Assembly (NCBI GenBank): GCA_003354055.1
Contig: PIVQ01000020.1
Coordinates: forward strand, 1 to 29,898
DNA: 29,898 nt
Reading direction: 5' to 3'
DNA from: Desulfobacteraceae bacterium
GTDB lineage: Bacteria; Desulfobacterota; Desulfobacteria; Desulfobacterales; Desulfobacteraceae
Part shown: piece after piece, positions 15,833-23,973 of the stretch
Layout of the letters: each line of letters begins with the position of its first letter
How positions within the stretch are numbered: the first letter of the stretch is position 1
The notes under the pieces: model-generated
Databases searched by the model: none
Seen by the model: the letters and a program-made list of their open reading frames with translations, nothing else
Told to the model about the DNA's origin: nothing
Made by a program: the position numbers and the translations under genes

Positions 15833-18800
15833 ATGCATAATGTCATTGATATAAAACAATTTTTAACTTGCCTTAACTATTCTGATTCACCTTTCTTTTT
15901 TGAAGGATCTCGACTTGACGAGGTCAATGCATATTCTAATGCCTTCCGTATAGCCAAAGAAAAATGTGGGCTTAAAGGAGTTTACGCTTTAGATGGTAAT
16001 CAAGAAGGACAATCTATTGTCCCTCTTGTCTACGTTTGTGAAGCTGAATCAGAAAAACAGGCGATCGAAAGGCATCGATTGGTATGGAATCAAAATTGCG
16101 TCCCCTTTCTTCTGGTTGTAACTCCAAAATCAATTCGGTTATATCCTGGTTTCAAGTTTGATACATCAAAACAATTAGATGGTAAGGATCAAAGCCTTCT
16201 CAAAATAGCAAAAACGACAAACGAAATTCTTGAAAAATTATCGGATTTTAGGGCTGACTCCATTAATAAAGGTATCATTTGGGAAAAATGGCAACATCAA
16301 GTAACCCCTGATACCAAAGTCGATCAAAATCTACTTAAGAATCTGGAAGAACTTGGTAGTTGGCTAAGAGAGAACGAATTACACGAGAAAACATCCCATG
16401 CTTTAATTGGTAAATATGTCTACCTTCGCTATCTCAGGGATAGAGACATTCTTTCTGACCGTAAATTAGACCAATGGAACATTGATTTGAGTTTAGTGTT
16501 TGGTAGAAATGCTACAGTTTCCGGTTTTGAAACACTTGTTAAGAAAATTGATCAGTGGCTTAACGGAAGTATCTTTCCCGTCCCAACCAAAGGGGATCTC
16601 TCCCCTCGGAATGAACATATCAAAAAAGTGGCGTCTGTATTTCTTGGAGATGATCCTATTTCCGGCCAAATGCATCTAGATTTTAAAGCCTACAATTTTG
16701 AACATATTCCGATTGAAACTTTGTCTGTGGTATATCAGCAGTTTCTCCATGCGGAAAAAAGAGGACCAAGCCAAGGTGCGTATTATACGCCTGTCCACCT
16801 TGTAAATTTCATGCTAGATGAACTTGATTCCAAAAAAGTACTAAAAAAAGGTATGAAGGTGTTCGATCCCGCATGTGGGTCAGGCGCTTTCATTGTTCAA
16901 TGTTTTAGAAGACTAATAGAAAGAGAGTTGTCAACAGCAAGTAGTTCAAAACTCAAACCATCAGAATTAAAAAGTCTGCTGGTGGAGCACATTTTTGGCA
17001 TTGATATTGATGAGGATGCTTGTGGCGTAACAGAGCTAAGCCTTGTGCTTACCCTATTGGATTATATTGACCCCCCCGATTTAGAAGATACAAGATACCA
17101 ACATTTTAAGTTGCCAGCATTAAGAGATAAAAATATTTTCTTTTGTAAAAACGGATTCTTTGATGGTAATTCGATTCAGGAAAAAGAACTATCCAGATTG
17201 AAGTTCGACTGGATTGTAGGGAATCCGCCTTGGAAATTGCTAAAAGAGAAACCAGAAGAATTAGCAGATCAATTCGCCGTAGCTTGGATCAAAAAAAATA
17301 AAAAAGAGTATCCTGTCAATAAAAATCAGATTGCAGAAGCCTTTGTGTGGAAGTCATCCTTGTGCCTTTCTGAAGACGGTGTTACAGGGCTCTTGCTACC
17401 AGGGAAAACCCTGTTTAAAATTCAGGAAAATGCTATTGAATTCAGGGCACATTTTTTTGCTAAAATGGATGCCTGGTGTATTGTAAACTTTGCAAACCTC
17501 AGACGTATTTTGTTCAAGGGAGCAACCAATCCCGCGACGGCATTTTTCTACAAGGCTGCGAAAAAAAATTCAGAAAAACCAAGAAGTATTCTTACTTATG
17601 CTCCCTTTGCAATGAACCAGATATCTCAATATGATCTTTCAAAACGTAGTAAGAAAAAATTATGGACTGTTCTTGTCAATACTGATGAGATGCGCGAGAT
17701 TCCTTATAGGGAAGTTTTATCCGGATCATCTTTTCCATGGAAGATGGCAATGTGGGGAACGAGACGGGATCAATATCTTCTTGTCTCATTACAAAAAGCC
17801 TTTGTTAGCATGTCAGCATTTGCAAAGGCCCATGGTTTAGATATCGCAGAAGGGCCACAATTGAGAGATGCAACACAAAAGGAAACAACAGAACCTATCT
17901 CAGAGGTGGCTGGCAAAGAACAACTTATTATGAAAGAGTTAGACGGTTGCGGAAAAATATTTTCTTTTCCTAAAAAAGCACTAAAAGCAATTCCAAAACC
18001 AATGGCCCATGTGCGTAAAGGTCGCGGTAAAATACCGTTGAAAATATGTCGCCCCCCCCATATTGTCGTTGATGCAAATAGACGCTTCTCTGTTTTTTCA
18101 GACCAGTTTATTGCTGTCCCACCCCGCCAGATAGGAATAGCAGCAGATGCAACAAAGACAAATCTTTTAAAAGCATTGGCATTGTATTTAAGCTCGGATT
18201 TTGTTCAATATCAGCAATATCTATCTTCACCATCCTGGGGCATTGGAATGGAACGATTGACTAAGAAAGATCTTGAATCTCTTCCGGTTCCACTTGATAA
18301 GCTATCTGATGACGAAGTTGGGGAATGGGCAAAGCTTTACAATGAAATAGTTCAACAATCTGCAAAACACATCGCGGAAGAACAATTTTTCAAAAAAATT
18401 GACAAACGGTCAGAGTTAAAGCCGCTAATGGATAAAATTAATAAAACAGTTAATGCTTTATTAGGCCTTACAACAGATGAAAAATGCCTTGTTCATGATT
18501 TTGTTACAACAAGAATGAAATTTAATGATGGTGCTATCCCTACGATTGTAAATGATCTTGCCTCTAAAGATGAAATAATGGCGTATTCCAGAACTCTGAA
18601 AAAAGTCTTAGATGATTTTCTTGATGCTGATATTAGCAATCAGCACCAGATTACCGCCAATTATTCAAAATCCATGGTTCTTCTGACCATTGAACACTCT
18701 GAAGACAAACTTGCTGAGTCTGTGATTGTTACAAAGATAACTGATGCGGAGTTAAAAGAAGAATTAAAAAATCTTGAAACAAATTTGAAATTTGAGCAGG

Positions 18801-18958
18801 GGCAGTGGATCTATTTTCAAAAAAATCTGAGATTATTTCATGGCAGGACCACATATTTTGTTAAATCACGGCAAAGACTTGGCTGGCTCCAAAGCCAGGC
18901 TTTTACAGATGCGGATGAATTCATTGCTGAAAAATTGATAACGACCGGAAATGATTAG
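15833..18958 (+). CDS. Large N6-adenine DNA methyltransferase (restriction-modification type)
   Basis: 1041-residue DNA methyltransferase transferring a methyl group from S-adenosylmethionine to adenine N6. About 180 N-terminal residues form an alpha/beta region of unknown role (PLVYVCEAESEK, PFLLVVTPKSIRLYPGF) with no visible PD-(D/E)xK residues. A helical part (about 165-310) follows, then motif X QGAYYTP (314-320), SAM-binding motif I DPACGSGAF (345-353), HIFGIDID (387-393) and catalytic motif IV NPPW (464-467). The C-terminal 500 residues probably hold the target-recognition and helical parts. It resembles type IIG/type I modification subunits. It starts 30 nt after the repressor stop with no clear Shine-Dalgarno, and its TAG stop abuts the ATG of the next gene (TAGATG). 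AT-rich compared with flanking genes. Confidence 0.88.
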   Translation: MHNVIDIKQFLTCLNYSDSPFFFEGSRLDEVNAYSNAFRIAKEKCGLKGVYALDGNQEGQSIVPLVYVCEAESEKQAIERHRLVWNQNCVPFLLVVTPKSIRLYPGFKFDTSKQLDGKDQSLLKIAKTTNEILEKLSDFRADSINKGIIWEKWQHQVTPDTKVDQNLLKNLEELGSWLRENELHEKTSHALIGKYVYLRYLRDRDILSDRKLDQWNIDLSLVFGRNATVSGFETLVKKIDQWLNGSIFPVPTKGDLSPRNEHIKKVASVFLGDDPISGQMHLDFKAYNFEHIPIETLSVVYQQFLHAEKRGPSQGAYYTPVHLVNFMLDELDSKKVLKKGMKVFDPACGSGAFIVQCFRRLIERELSTASSSKLKPSELKSLLVEHIFGIDIDEDACGVTELSLVLTLLDYIDPPDLEDTRYQHFKLPALRDKNIFFCKNGFFDGNSIQEKELSRLKFDWIVGNPPWKLLKEKPEELADQFAVAWIKKNKKEYPVNKNQIAEAFVWKSSLCLSEDGVTGLLLPGKTLFKIQENAIEFRAHFFAKMDAWCIVNFANLRRILFKGATNPATAFFYKAAKKNSEKPRSILTYAPFAMNQISQYDLSKRSKKKLWTVLVNTDEMREIPYREVLSGSSFPWKMAMWGTRRDQYLLVSLQKAFVSMSAFAKAHGLDIAEGPQLRDATQKETTEPISEVAGKEQLIMKELDGCGKIFSFPKKALKAIPKPMAHVRKGRGKIPLKICRPPHIVVDANRRFSVFSDQFIAVPPRQIGIAADATKTNLLKALALYLSSDFVQYQQYLSSPSWGIGMERLTKKDLESLPVPLDKLSDDEVGEWAKLYNEIVQQSAKHIAEEQFFKKIDKRSELKPLMDKINKTVNALLGLTTDEKCLVHDFVTTRMKFNDGAIPTIVNDLASKDEIMAYSRTLKKVLDDFLDADISNQHQITANYSKSMVLLTIEHSEDKLAESVIVTKITDAELKEELKNLETNLKFEQGQWIYFQKNLRLFHGRTTYFVKSRQRLGWLQSQAFTDADEFIAEKLITTGND

Positions 18959-19615
18959 ATGCAATCAGACAAGCAACTCAAAGCGAACGACGGCAAAGAG
19001 TACCAAAAAGCATTTCGAAGAAAAATTTTCAAATTGTTGAATATGGGTTACAATCGCCTTGATGCTGCCTCTTTAAAGGACTCTGAGGAAGAGGATATAA
19101 CCGGGGAGATCGTAAGAGAAATTAATGAAATACTTGAAGATAGAGAATCTCCGCCTTGGGTGGGGTCTTTTGCCGTCCATGAAGAACTACGAATCAATGA
19201 ACCAGATCGGAAAGGTAAACGACGAAAGAGAGTTGATATTGAATTTGAATGGGTCTGTCATGGACCTCGCCAACATTATCCCTTTGAAGCCAAGCGTCTT
19301 CGAGTGAACTCTCATCCCATAGGTGAATATGTAGGCCCAGCAGGGCTTGGAGAATTCCTTTCAGGAAATTATGCTCATGACAGAATAGAAGCCGGGATGA
19401 TAGGCTATATTCAATCGGATACTCCTGAATCCTGGTCCGCAAAAATTCAAAAAAAATTTAAAAAAGAACCTGAAATAATTCAAGCTTGCTCGGATGGGGA
19501 ATGGACAAATATTACAATTATTGAGGAAATTAGGCATTGCTTTCGCTCAAAACATCATCGAACTACGTTGGATAGACCTATTACCCTTTATCACATATTT
19601 CTTATTTTTTGCTAA
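18959..19615 (+). CDS. Putative restriction nuclease, PD-(D/E)xK-like
   Basis: 218-residue basic protein I do not recognise by name. The central segment KRRKRVDIEFEW followed by HYPFEAKRLRV fits a PD-(D/E)xK nuclease core: Asp93 in a beta strand, then Glu110-Ala-Lys112 in the next, preceded by an acidic helix (EEEDITGEIVREINEILEDR) that could supply the first Glu. It further has YVGPAGLGEFLSGNYAHDRI and AGMIGYIQSD, and a C-terminal RSKHHRTTLDRPITLYHIFL that looks like a natural end. Its ATG immediately follows the stop of the methyltransferase, so the two are co-expressed and form an apparent modification/restriction pair. The nuclease call rests on motif reading, without homology evidence; a specificity or sensing subunit is the alternative. 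Confidence 0.65.
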   Translation: MQSDKQLKANDGKEYQKAFRRKIFKLLNMGYNRLDAASLKDSEEEDITGEIVREINEILEDRESPPWVGSFAVHEELRINEPDRKGKRRKRVDIEFEWVCHGPRQHYPFEAKRLRVNSHPIGEYVGPAGLGEFLSGNYAHDRIEAGMIGYIQSDTPESWSAKIQKKFKKEPEIIQACSDGEWTNITIIEEIRHCFRSKHHRTTLDRPITLYHIFLIFC

Positions 19616-19665
19616 TAGTTTGTTGATCATTACTCAATTCAAACAAGAAACATGATGCGGACAAG

Positions 19666-20095
19666 CCACAGATGTTCGAAGTTAAAAATCAAATTATATC
19701 TCCGGTTCGGCGATCAGCTATGGCCAACAAAATATATAAGGTTGAATTCGGCACTTAGGGTTGGGCAGGCCGGCCCGGTGGCAACCACCAGTAACCTGTA
19801 TTACCGGCATACGTTTGCCCTGGAAAAGTAGTCGGACTATTTTGATATGATGTTTTATGACCTTCCTGATGACACGATTTCAATTGCCCATACAGATTTT
19901 TCACAGATAGCGTATATTTTCTGGAAGAATAAATATGTCGGCTATGCGATATTTATTAATGATAAAAAACAAAGACACCAGATCAAGGCACGGCTCACCA
20001 TACTCAACCCGGAACAGATTGCAGATATTCATGAAATGGCCATGACCATACCCGGCAGCCGGCACAAAACCATCATCATGGCCGGGACAATTTTA
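19666..20095 (+). pseudogene. Decayed coding sequence ending in an MttB N-terminal fragment
   Basis: Two frames carry protein-like sequence joined by lesions: FEVKNQIISPVRRSAMANKI running to a TAG near 19760, then in another frame GQAGPVATTSNLYYRHTFAL, a TAG at 19829-19831, and SDYFDMMFYDLPDDTISIAH with FSQIAYIFWKNKYVGYAIFI. The parent family is not recognised. From 19978 the same frame enters QIKARLTILNPEQIADIHEM, a near-exact copy of the N-terminus of the MttB-family protein encoded at 26380, cut off after about 24 codons and followed by unrelated sequence up to the DUF2059 gene. It lies just right of the AT-rich module and looks like debris of past rearrangement. Confidence 0.6.
19978..20041 (+). 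repeat. 64-nt duplicate of the mttB-family gene start (copy A)
   Basis: Identical at 63 of 64 positions to 26385-26448 (codons 2-23 of the methyltransferase gene); the single difference is GCA versus GCT. The next 8 nt match at 6 positions, then similarity stops. The low divergence, including at third codon positions, means a recent duplication or conversion. Confidence 0.9.
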
Positions 20096-20671
20096 AATAG
20101 TGCCTGTATACTCCACAAGATCCATTAATTTGTTCTGGTACTCATCTTCTAACTGCTGTTCAAGAGCCTTAATAATAGGCAGTATCTCCTTTTGCACCTG
20201 CTGCTGAATTTGCGGCAGAAGCTGAAAAGAAAGGCGCAGGGCCTTTTCTCCAACCGGGTCGGAATAAAATTTATACAGAACCTCAAGCTCCTCTTTGGAA
20301 AAATGCTCGCTGAAAACCTGGGTATTGTACTTGCTGACCATGGCAACCAGATCCAAACGCTCATTCACCAACGACTTTGTCCGCTTGACCATTTCCCCTG
20401 TATACTGGCTAAAACGTTCCCTTATCTTTTCCCGCTGTGCATCTGTCTGTGCCTGGCCAAGGAGGTAGGAGATATTGTTGTCATCCGCCTCGGAAAAACG
20501 TTTGGCCAATGCCATCACAATACGATCCTGCTCAGGGGCTATCGCCGCAGGATCGACCATCTTCTGCACCAAGGCCTCCACCAGATCCGTTTTTGCGGAT
20601 ACATACTGCTGCCAGAACACACCAAGGCCGACAAAGACCAGCACTCCTAAAACCACACTAATTTTCTTCAT
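20093..20671 (-). CDS. DUF2059 family exported protein
   Basis: 192-residue protein with an N-terminal signal or anchor (MKKISVVLGVLVFVGLGVFW; possible cleavage after VSA). The C-terminal half has the DUF2059 signature: FSEHFSKEELEVLYKFYSDPVGEKAL followed by QLLPQIQQQVQKEI, that is the F..eEl..L..FY.sP.G.k pattern and then the LP helix. The ATG at 20669-20671 is chosen (GGAGG 6 nt upstream) over a GTG one codon earlier. Periplasmic location is likely; function of the family is unknown. It stands alone on the minus strand, its 3' end abutting the pseudogene remnant, and is divergent from the ankyrin gene. Confidence 0.82.
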   Translation of the reverse strand: MKKISVVLGVLVFVGLGVFWQQYVSAKTDLVEALVQKMVDPAAIAPEQDRIVMALAKRFSEADDNNISYLLGQAQTDAQREKIRERFSQYTGEMVKRTKSLVNERLDLVAMVSKYNTQVFSEHFSKEELEVLYKFYSDPVGEKALRLSFQLLPQIQQQVQKEILPIIKALEQQLEDEYQNKLMDLVEYTGTI

Positions 20672-21017
20672 CACATTCCTCCTGAATTGTTAATCGTCAA
20701 ACAGCGGTATCTCTGAAACCACCAGGGGTAATTATCACGCACGATCATCCATGGCCTACTCGGGCGGCATGACCGCAAACGCAATACTGGAAAAAGCAGG
20801 CTAAACAGCAAAGCTAATACGGTGATTTTCCATGATAAATAAATACTTTTTCGCCTTGTTGTCAAGAAACAAGTAGAATAATTCCTTCCCGCGGATGCAA
20901 CAAAACTACGCCTCTAAAGAGTATATTCGTAAGGATCGCTGTAATGGTATGATGTCCACAGTATACAAATCCATTTCCTTTTGCTTTAACAGGTCTTTTA
21001 ATATAGGGTAATTCTTT
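20672..21017. other. Intergenic region, no gene recognised
   Basis: About 350 bases between the divergent DUF2059 and ankyrin genes. A short plus-strand reading (...SSMAYSGGMTANAILEKAG, stop at 20800-20802) looks protein-like but has no start and no recognisable family. Nothing else is supported here. Confidence 0.4.
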
Positions 21018-21047
21018 TTAACATCCTTTTCTGACGATATCTATAAT
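21018..21047 (+). promoter_or_regulatory. Sigma-70 promoter of the ankyrin-repeat gene
   Basis: TTAACA (21018-21023), 18-nt spacer, perfect TATAAT (21042-21047). It lies about 55 nt upstream of the ankyrin-gene ATG at 21101. Confidence 0.55.
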
Positions 21048-21100
21048 TTATGATATGGCCTGAAGGAGTCCAAATGCCAACATCATTCTAAGGAGGATTT

Positions 21101-23794
21101 ATGAGGAGATGTTCCTCTGAACCCGGGGTGATTCTGAAAAAACTGTCATTTGCCGTATTTATCTTCTTGTTCCTGGTGTCATTATCCTTTTGGAACTCAG
21201 CCGTTGCAGATGAGAGTGCTGCCCGGGATCAAGCCGAGGCCACCCTGAAAAATCTTAAAGCAGATATCAAGCTGGAGCGCTATCTTAAAAAATATGGGCC
21301 TGCGTTAGGTATAGACGCCATCAGTCTGGATGTAACCATAAATGGATTTTCCAGAAATTTTGAATTTTCCGGTTCCAACCTGCTGGATATGAAAAGGGTC
21401 CTTGTCATGATAGGGGAAGGTAATTTTACCGGGGCAAGGGATCAGACCATTGACTCCATGCTTGGGTATTTTGTTCCGGTCTATGGCCAGTATATGGGGG
21501 TTCAAAGTGCCTTTAAAACCACCGTTGAGTCCCTTGTTGAAAACTGGTCTCAGGATCTTTACACCACAGAGGCCTATAGCCTTGCAAGGGATATTTTGAA
21601 TGACCGGGCAATAGGGTATACACTCTATTATCCCAGTGTCCTTCTTGAGGAAGGGGATTTTAAGTCCTTCATGGCGGCACAGGAAGATTATTTTTTCTCA
21701 ACATGGCTTGAAGGAAGGCCCGGTAGAATTGTGCCGGAAGATGAACTTGCCAAGTATGCAGCTCTTATCCGGGAAAATACCGGGAAGGCCGGCCTTAGTC
21801 TCAGGCAGGTGTTTGATCATTTCATAGAGAAAATAGCCAAGGATCAAAAGGATCATTTTCTGACAAGCTTCAGGCTAACGTCTAAGCGGCTTGCCAAAAA
21901 ACAGGCAGAGCAAGCCCGGAATGCGATGATACTCGCTGAAAAAAAAGCCTTTGAAAAATTGATGAAAACCATTGCCGGCCCTGAGGCATTAAGGTTTGAT
22001 GCCGAGTTGTGCGATCCGTCAAAAGGAGTGCAAAGTTCCATATGTCTGAACTTTGCTTTCAAAGGGATCCCGGATGTTTCCTATTCAGTCAGTATTGACC
22101 TTGTCAAATTGGAAGACAACATCGAAAGCAGTCCCCTTCAAAGCAGGAACCTAACCTACGATGGGATGAAAACCATCCAGGACAGTCATGTATTTGCCCC
22201 TGTAGATTCTCCCGGTGATTACCAGGCCAGGATCTATGTCTATTCGCCCTTTGGCCATAAGGATTATCGGACAATATACCTCGCAGTGCCGGACAAGTCT
22301 GAGGCACTTGTTGAAGACGATAAATCCGAAGCTGCAATGGATGCTTATTACGACACTCTGCTGCAAGAGATCGAGGAAGAGATGAAAAGTACTGTCCTGC
22401 CGCAGATCAATCTATCCATGCGTAATCAAGAAGGGAATCAAATTTCCTCCCCGGTATCCTTGAATACGAATTGGTTGGATCTGACGGCTGATTTCAGGCA
22501 AAAGGAAGTGGTTGAGGAACCTGTATTTTTCGAGATTTCAGTCAGCAAACCTGATGGTTCTGTGTATATCTCAGACACCAGGACTTTTTCCCAAGGTACC
22601 TATTCGGGTAAATACCTCCTTTATAATAATTTTTATCAAGGCAGGATGCCCGGCGGAATGTACAAGATACGAATCACCATGTCCTATGAAAATGCACCCT
22701 CACAAAAAAAGGAGACAAATCTTTCGTTTGTTCTGCATCCCGGAGAATTGAGGGATGGTGAGACGGTATTTGAGGCGATCCAGCGCGGGGATGCAAAAAA
22801 AGCTGAAAAATTGCTCCGGGCAGGTGCTGATCCCGGATCAAAAAAAGGTGGGTATAGTGTTCATATGGCTGTGCAGAAGGGGCAACTTAATGTTGTATCA
22901 GCACTCATGCAAGCCGGCGCAGACCCGGATTTGAAAGATAAAAACAGTATCACGCCGCTTATGGCTGCAAGTCAAGCCGGCCTCAGTGAGATTGCACAGG
23001 TTTTGATTCAAAATGGTGCCGATATCAACGGCCAGGGATATAAAGATCTGACGCCGCTCCATTTCGCACTATTGAACAATCAGCCTGAAATGGCGCACTT
23101 CCTGATCGGCAAAGGTGCAAATGTCCATATCAGAAATCAGAAGGGAGAGACCCCCGGGTATTATGCATACTGGCTTATGAAAGACCCAGAACTTGCAGTC
23201 AAGGCCGGTTATTCCCAGGCAAAAGCGTTGGAGGATGCCAAGAGAAGAAAAGATGACTCTGCCGAGTTCCTGAAAGCCATGGCCCAGGGGATGCAGATGG
23301 CTGTTGTTGAATACAATAAGGCCGCTACCCTGCCTGCCCGGCAATCCCAAAATCTGAAATCAACCCAACGGAACAACCAGAGCAGTACGAACATGATCCC
23401 GAAGACAACCATTGCCAAATCTTTTCCCAATAAAGATCCATTGGCAAAGATGTACTATATCGAAATTTTCTGTCCCCATCCGAGTTATGTTGCAAGGGGC
23501 CCCGGGGTCAGCTTAGGATCATTCAAAGCCGCTGACAGGCGCACAAACAAATACGCTCTGGCACTGCCTTTTAGTGGAGAACTTCACAAAGATTCTACAA
23601 GCTCAACTGGCGGAGGCAAGATGCTTTCCATTCAGGACACATCGGCAAACAGAAAAAAAATCACGGGGATATTCCGTAAAAGAGATGACTACAAACAGAA
23701 AAATGCTGTTTTTTTGAGTAAAAGACCCCAGATCAAACCGTTCAGCTTTGATTTTTTTATTAAGGTAACAAAAGCGGACAAATCTCTTTATTAA
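21101..23794 (+). CDS. Large exported protein with C-terminal ankyrin repeats
   Basis: 897-residue protein with a signal sequence (hydrophobic 15-31, AVADES cleavage site near 36). Residues about 37-290 are helical and unlike any family I can name (DQTIDSMLGYFVPVYGQYMG, SLARDILNDRAIGYTLYYPS). About 295-545 is beta-rich, with two Ig-like stretches (YSVSIDLVKLED, DYQARIYVYSPFG, EEPVFFEISVSKPDGSVYIS, MYKIRITMSYENAPS). Then about four ankyrin repeats (552-690) with classic GADPDLKDKNSITPLMAASQ and GADINGQGYKDLTPLHFALL. The last 200 residues are low-complexity and basic. The start is fixed by AAGGAGG before the ATG. Periplasmic or surface location is likely; the function is unknown. The next gene also encodes an exported repeat protein. 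Confidence 0.82.
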   Translation: MRRCSSEPGVILKKLSFAVFIFLFLVSLSFWNSAVADESAARDQAEATLKNLKADIKLERYLKKYGPALGIDAISLDVTINGFSRNFEFSGSNLLDMKRVLVMIGEGNFTGARDQTIDSMLGYFVPVYGQYMGVQSAFKTTVESLVENWSQDLYTTEAYSLARDILNDRAIGYTLYYPSVLLEEGDFKSFMAAQEDYFFSTWLEGRPGRIVPEDELAKYAALIRENTGKAGLSLRQVFDHFIEKIAKDQKDHFLTSFRLTSKRLAKKQAEQARNAMILAEKKAFEKLMKTIAGPEALRFDAELCDPSKGVQSSICLNFAFKGIPDVSYSVSIDLVKLEDNIESSPLQSRNLTYDGMKTIQDSHVFAPVDSPGDYQARIYVYSPFGHKDYRTIYLAVPDKSEALVEDDKSEAAMDAYYDTLLQEIEEEMKSTVLPQINLSMRNQEGNQISSPVSLNTNWLDLTADFRQKEVVEEPVFFEISVSKPDGSVYISDTRTFSQGTYSGKYLLYNNFYQGRMPGGMYKIRITMSYENAPSQKKETNLSFVLHPGELRDGETVFEAIQRGDAKKAEKLLRAGADPGSKKGGYSVHMAVQKGQLNVVSALMQAGADPDLKDKNSITPLMAASQAGLSEIAQVLIQNGADINGQGYKDLTPLHFALLNNQPEMAHFLIGKGANVHIRNQKGETPGYYAYWLMKDPELAVKAGYSQAKALEDAKRRKDDSAEFLKAMAQGMQMAVVEYNKAATLPARQSQNLKSTQRNNQSSTNMIPKTTIAKSFPNKDPLAKMYYIEIFCPHPSYVARGPGVSLGSFKAADRRTNKYALALPFSGELHKDSTSSTGGGKMLSIQDTSANRKKITGIFRKRDDYKQKNAVFLSKRPQIKPFSFDFFIKVTKADKSLY

Positions 23795-23893
23795 CCATTG
23801 TCGGGAAAGAATGAGGACTTGGTATAAAATATAGCCTGAAAAATTGTCGTGGGGTCGATTTTACCGTTACAACTGATTTTATTATACATTGGC

Positions 23894-23923
23894 TTGACCG
23901 GATTAAACAAAATTGATTATCGT
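23894..23923 (+). promoter_or_regulatory. Candidate promoter of the TPR gene
   Basis: TTGACC (23894-23899), 18-nt spacer, TATCGT (23918-23923), about 50 nt before the ATG at 23974. Weak consensus match; judged by eye. Confidence 0.3.
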
Positions 23924-23973
23924 AAGACTTTAAAAAATCATCCGTTTGTTAGCCTATCAGAGGATAAGGGATC

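Noticed and set aside
20701..20802. Plus-strand reading ending in SSMAYSGGMTANAILEKAG
   Set aside because: It looks protein-like but has no start, no recognised family and no upstream continuation; may be a gene remnant but cannot be supported.
20671..20865. Minus-strand 64-codon ORF with a hydrophobic stretch
   Set aside because: No ribosome site, and it would end inside the DUF2059 start; the hydrophobicity comes from a T-rich stretch.
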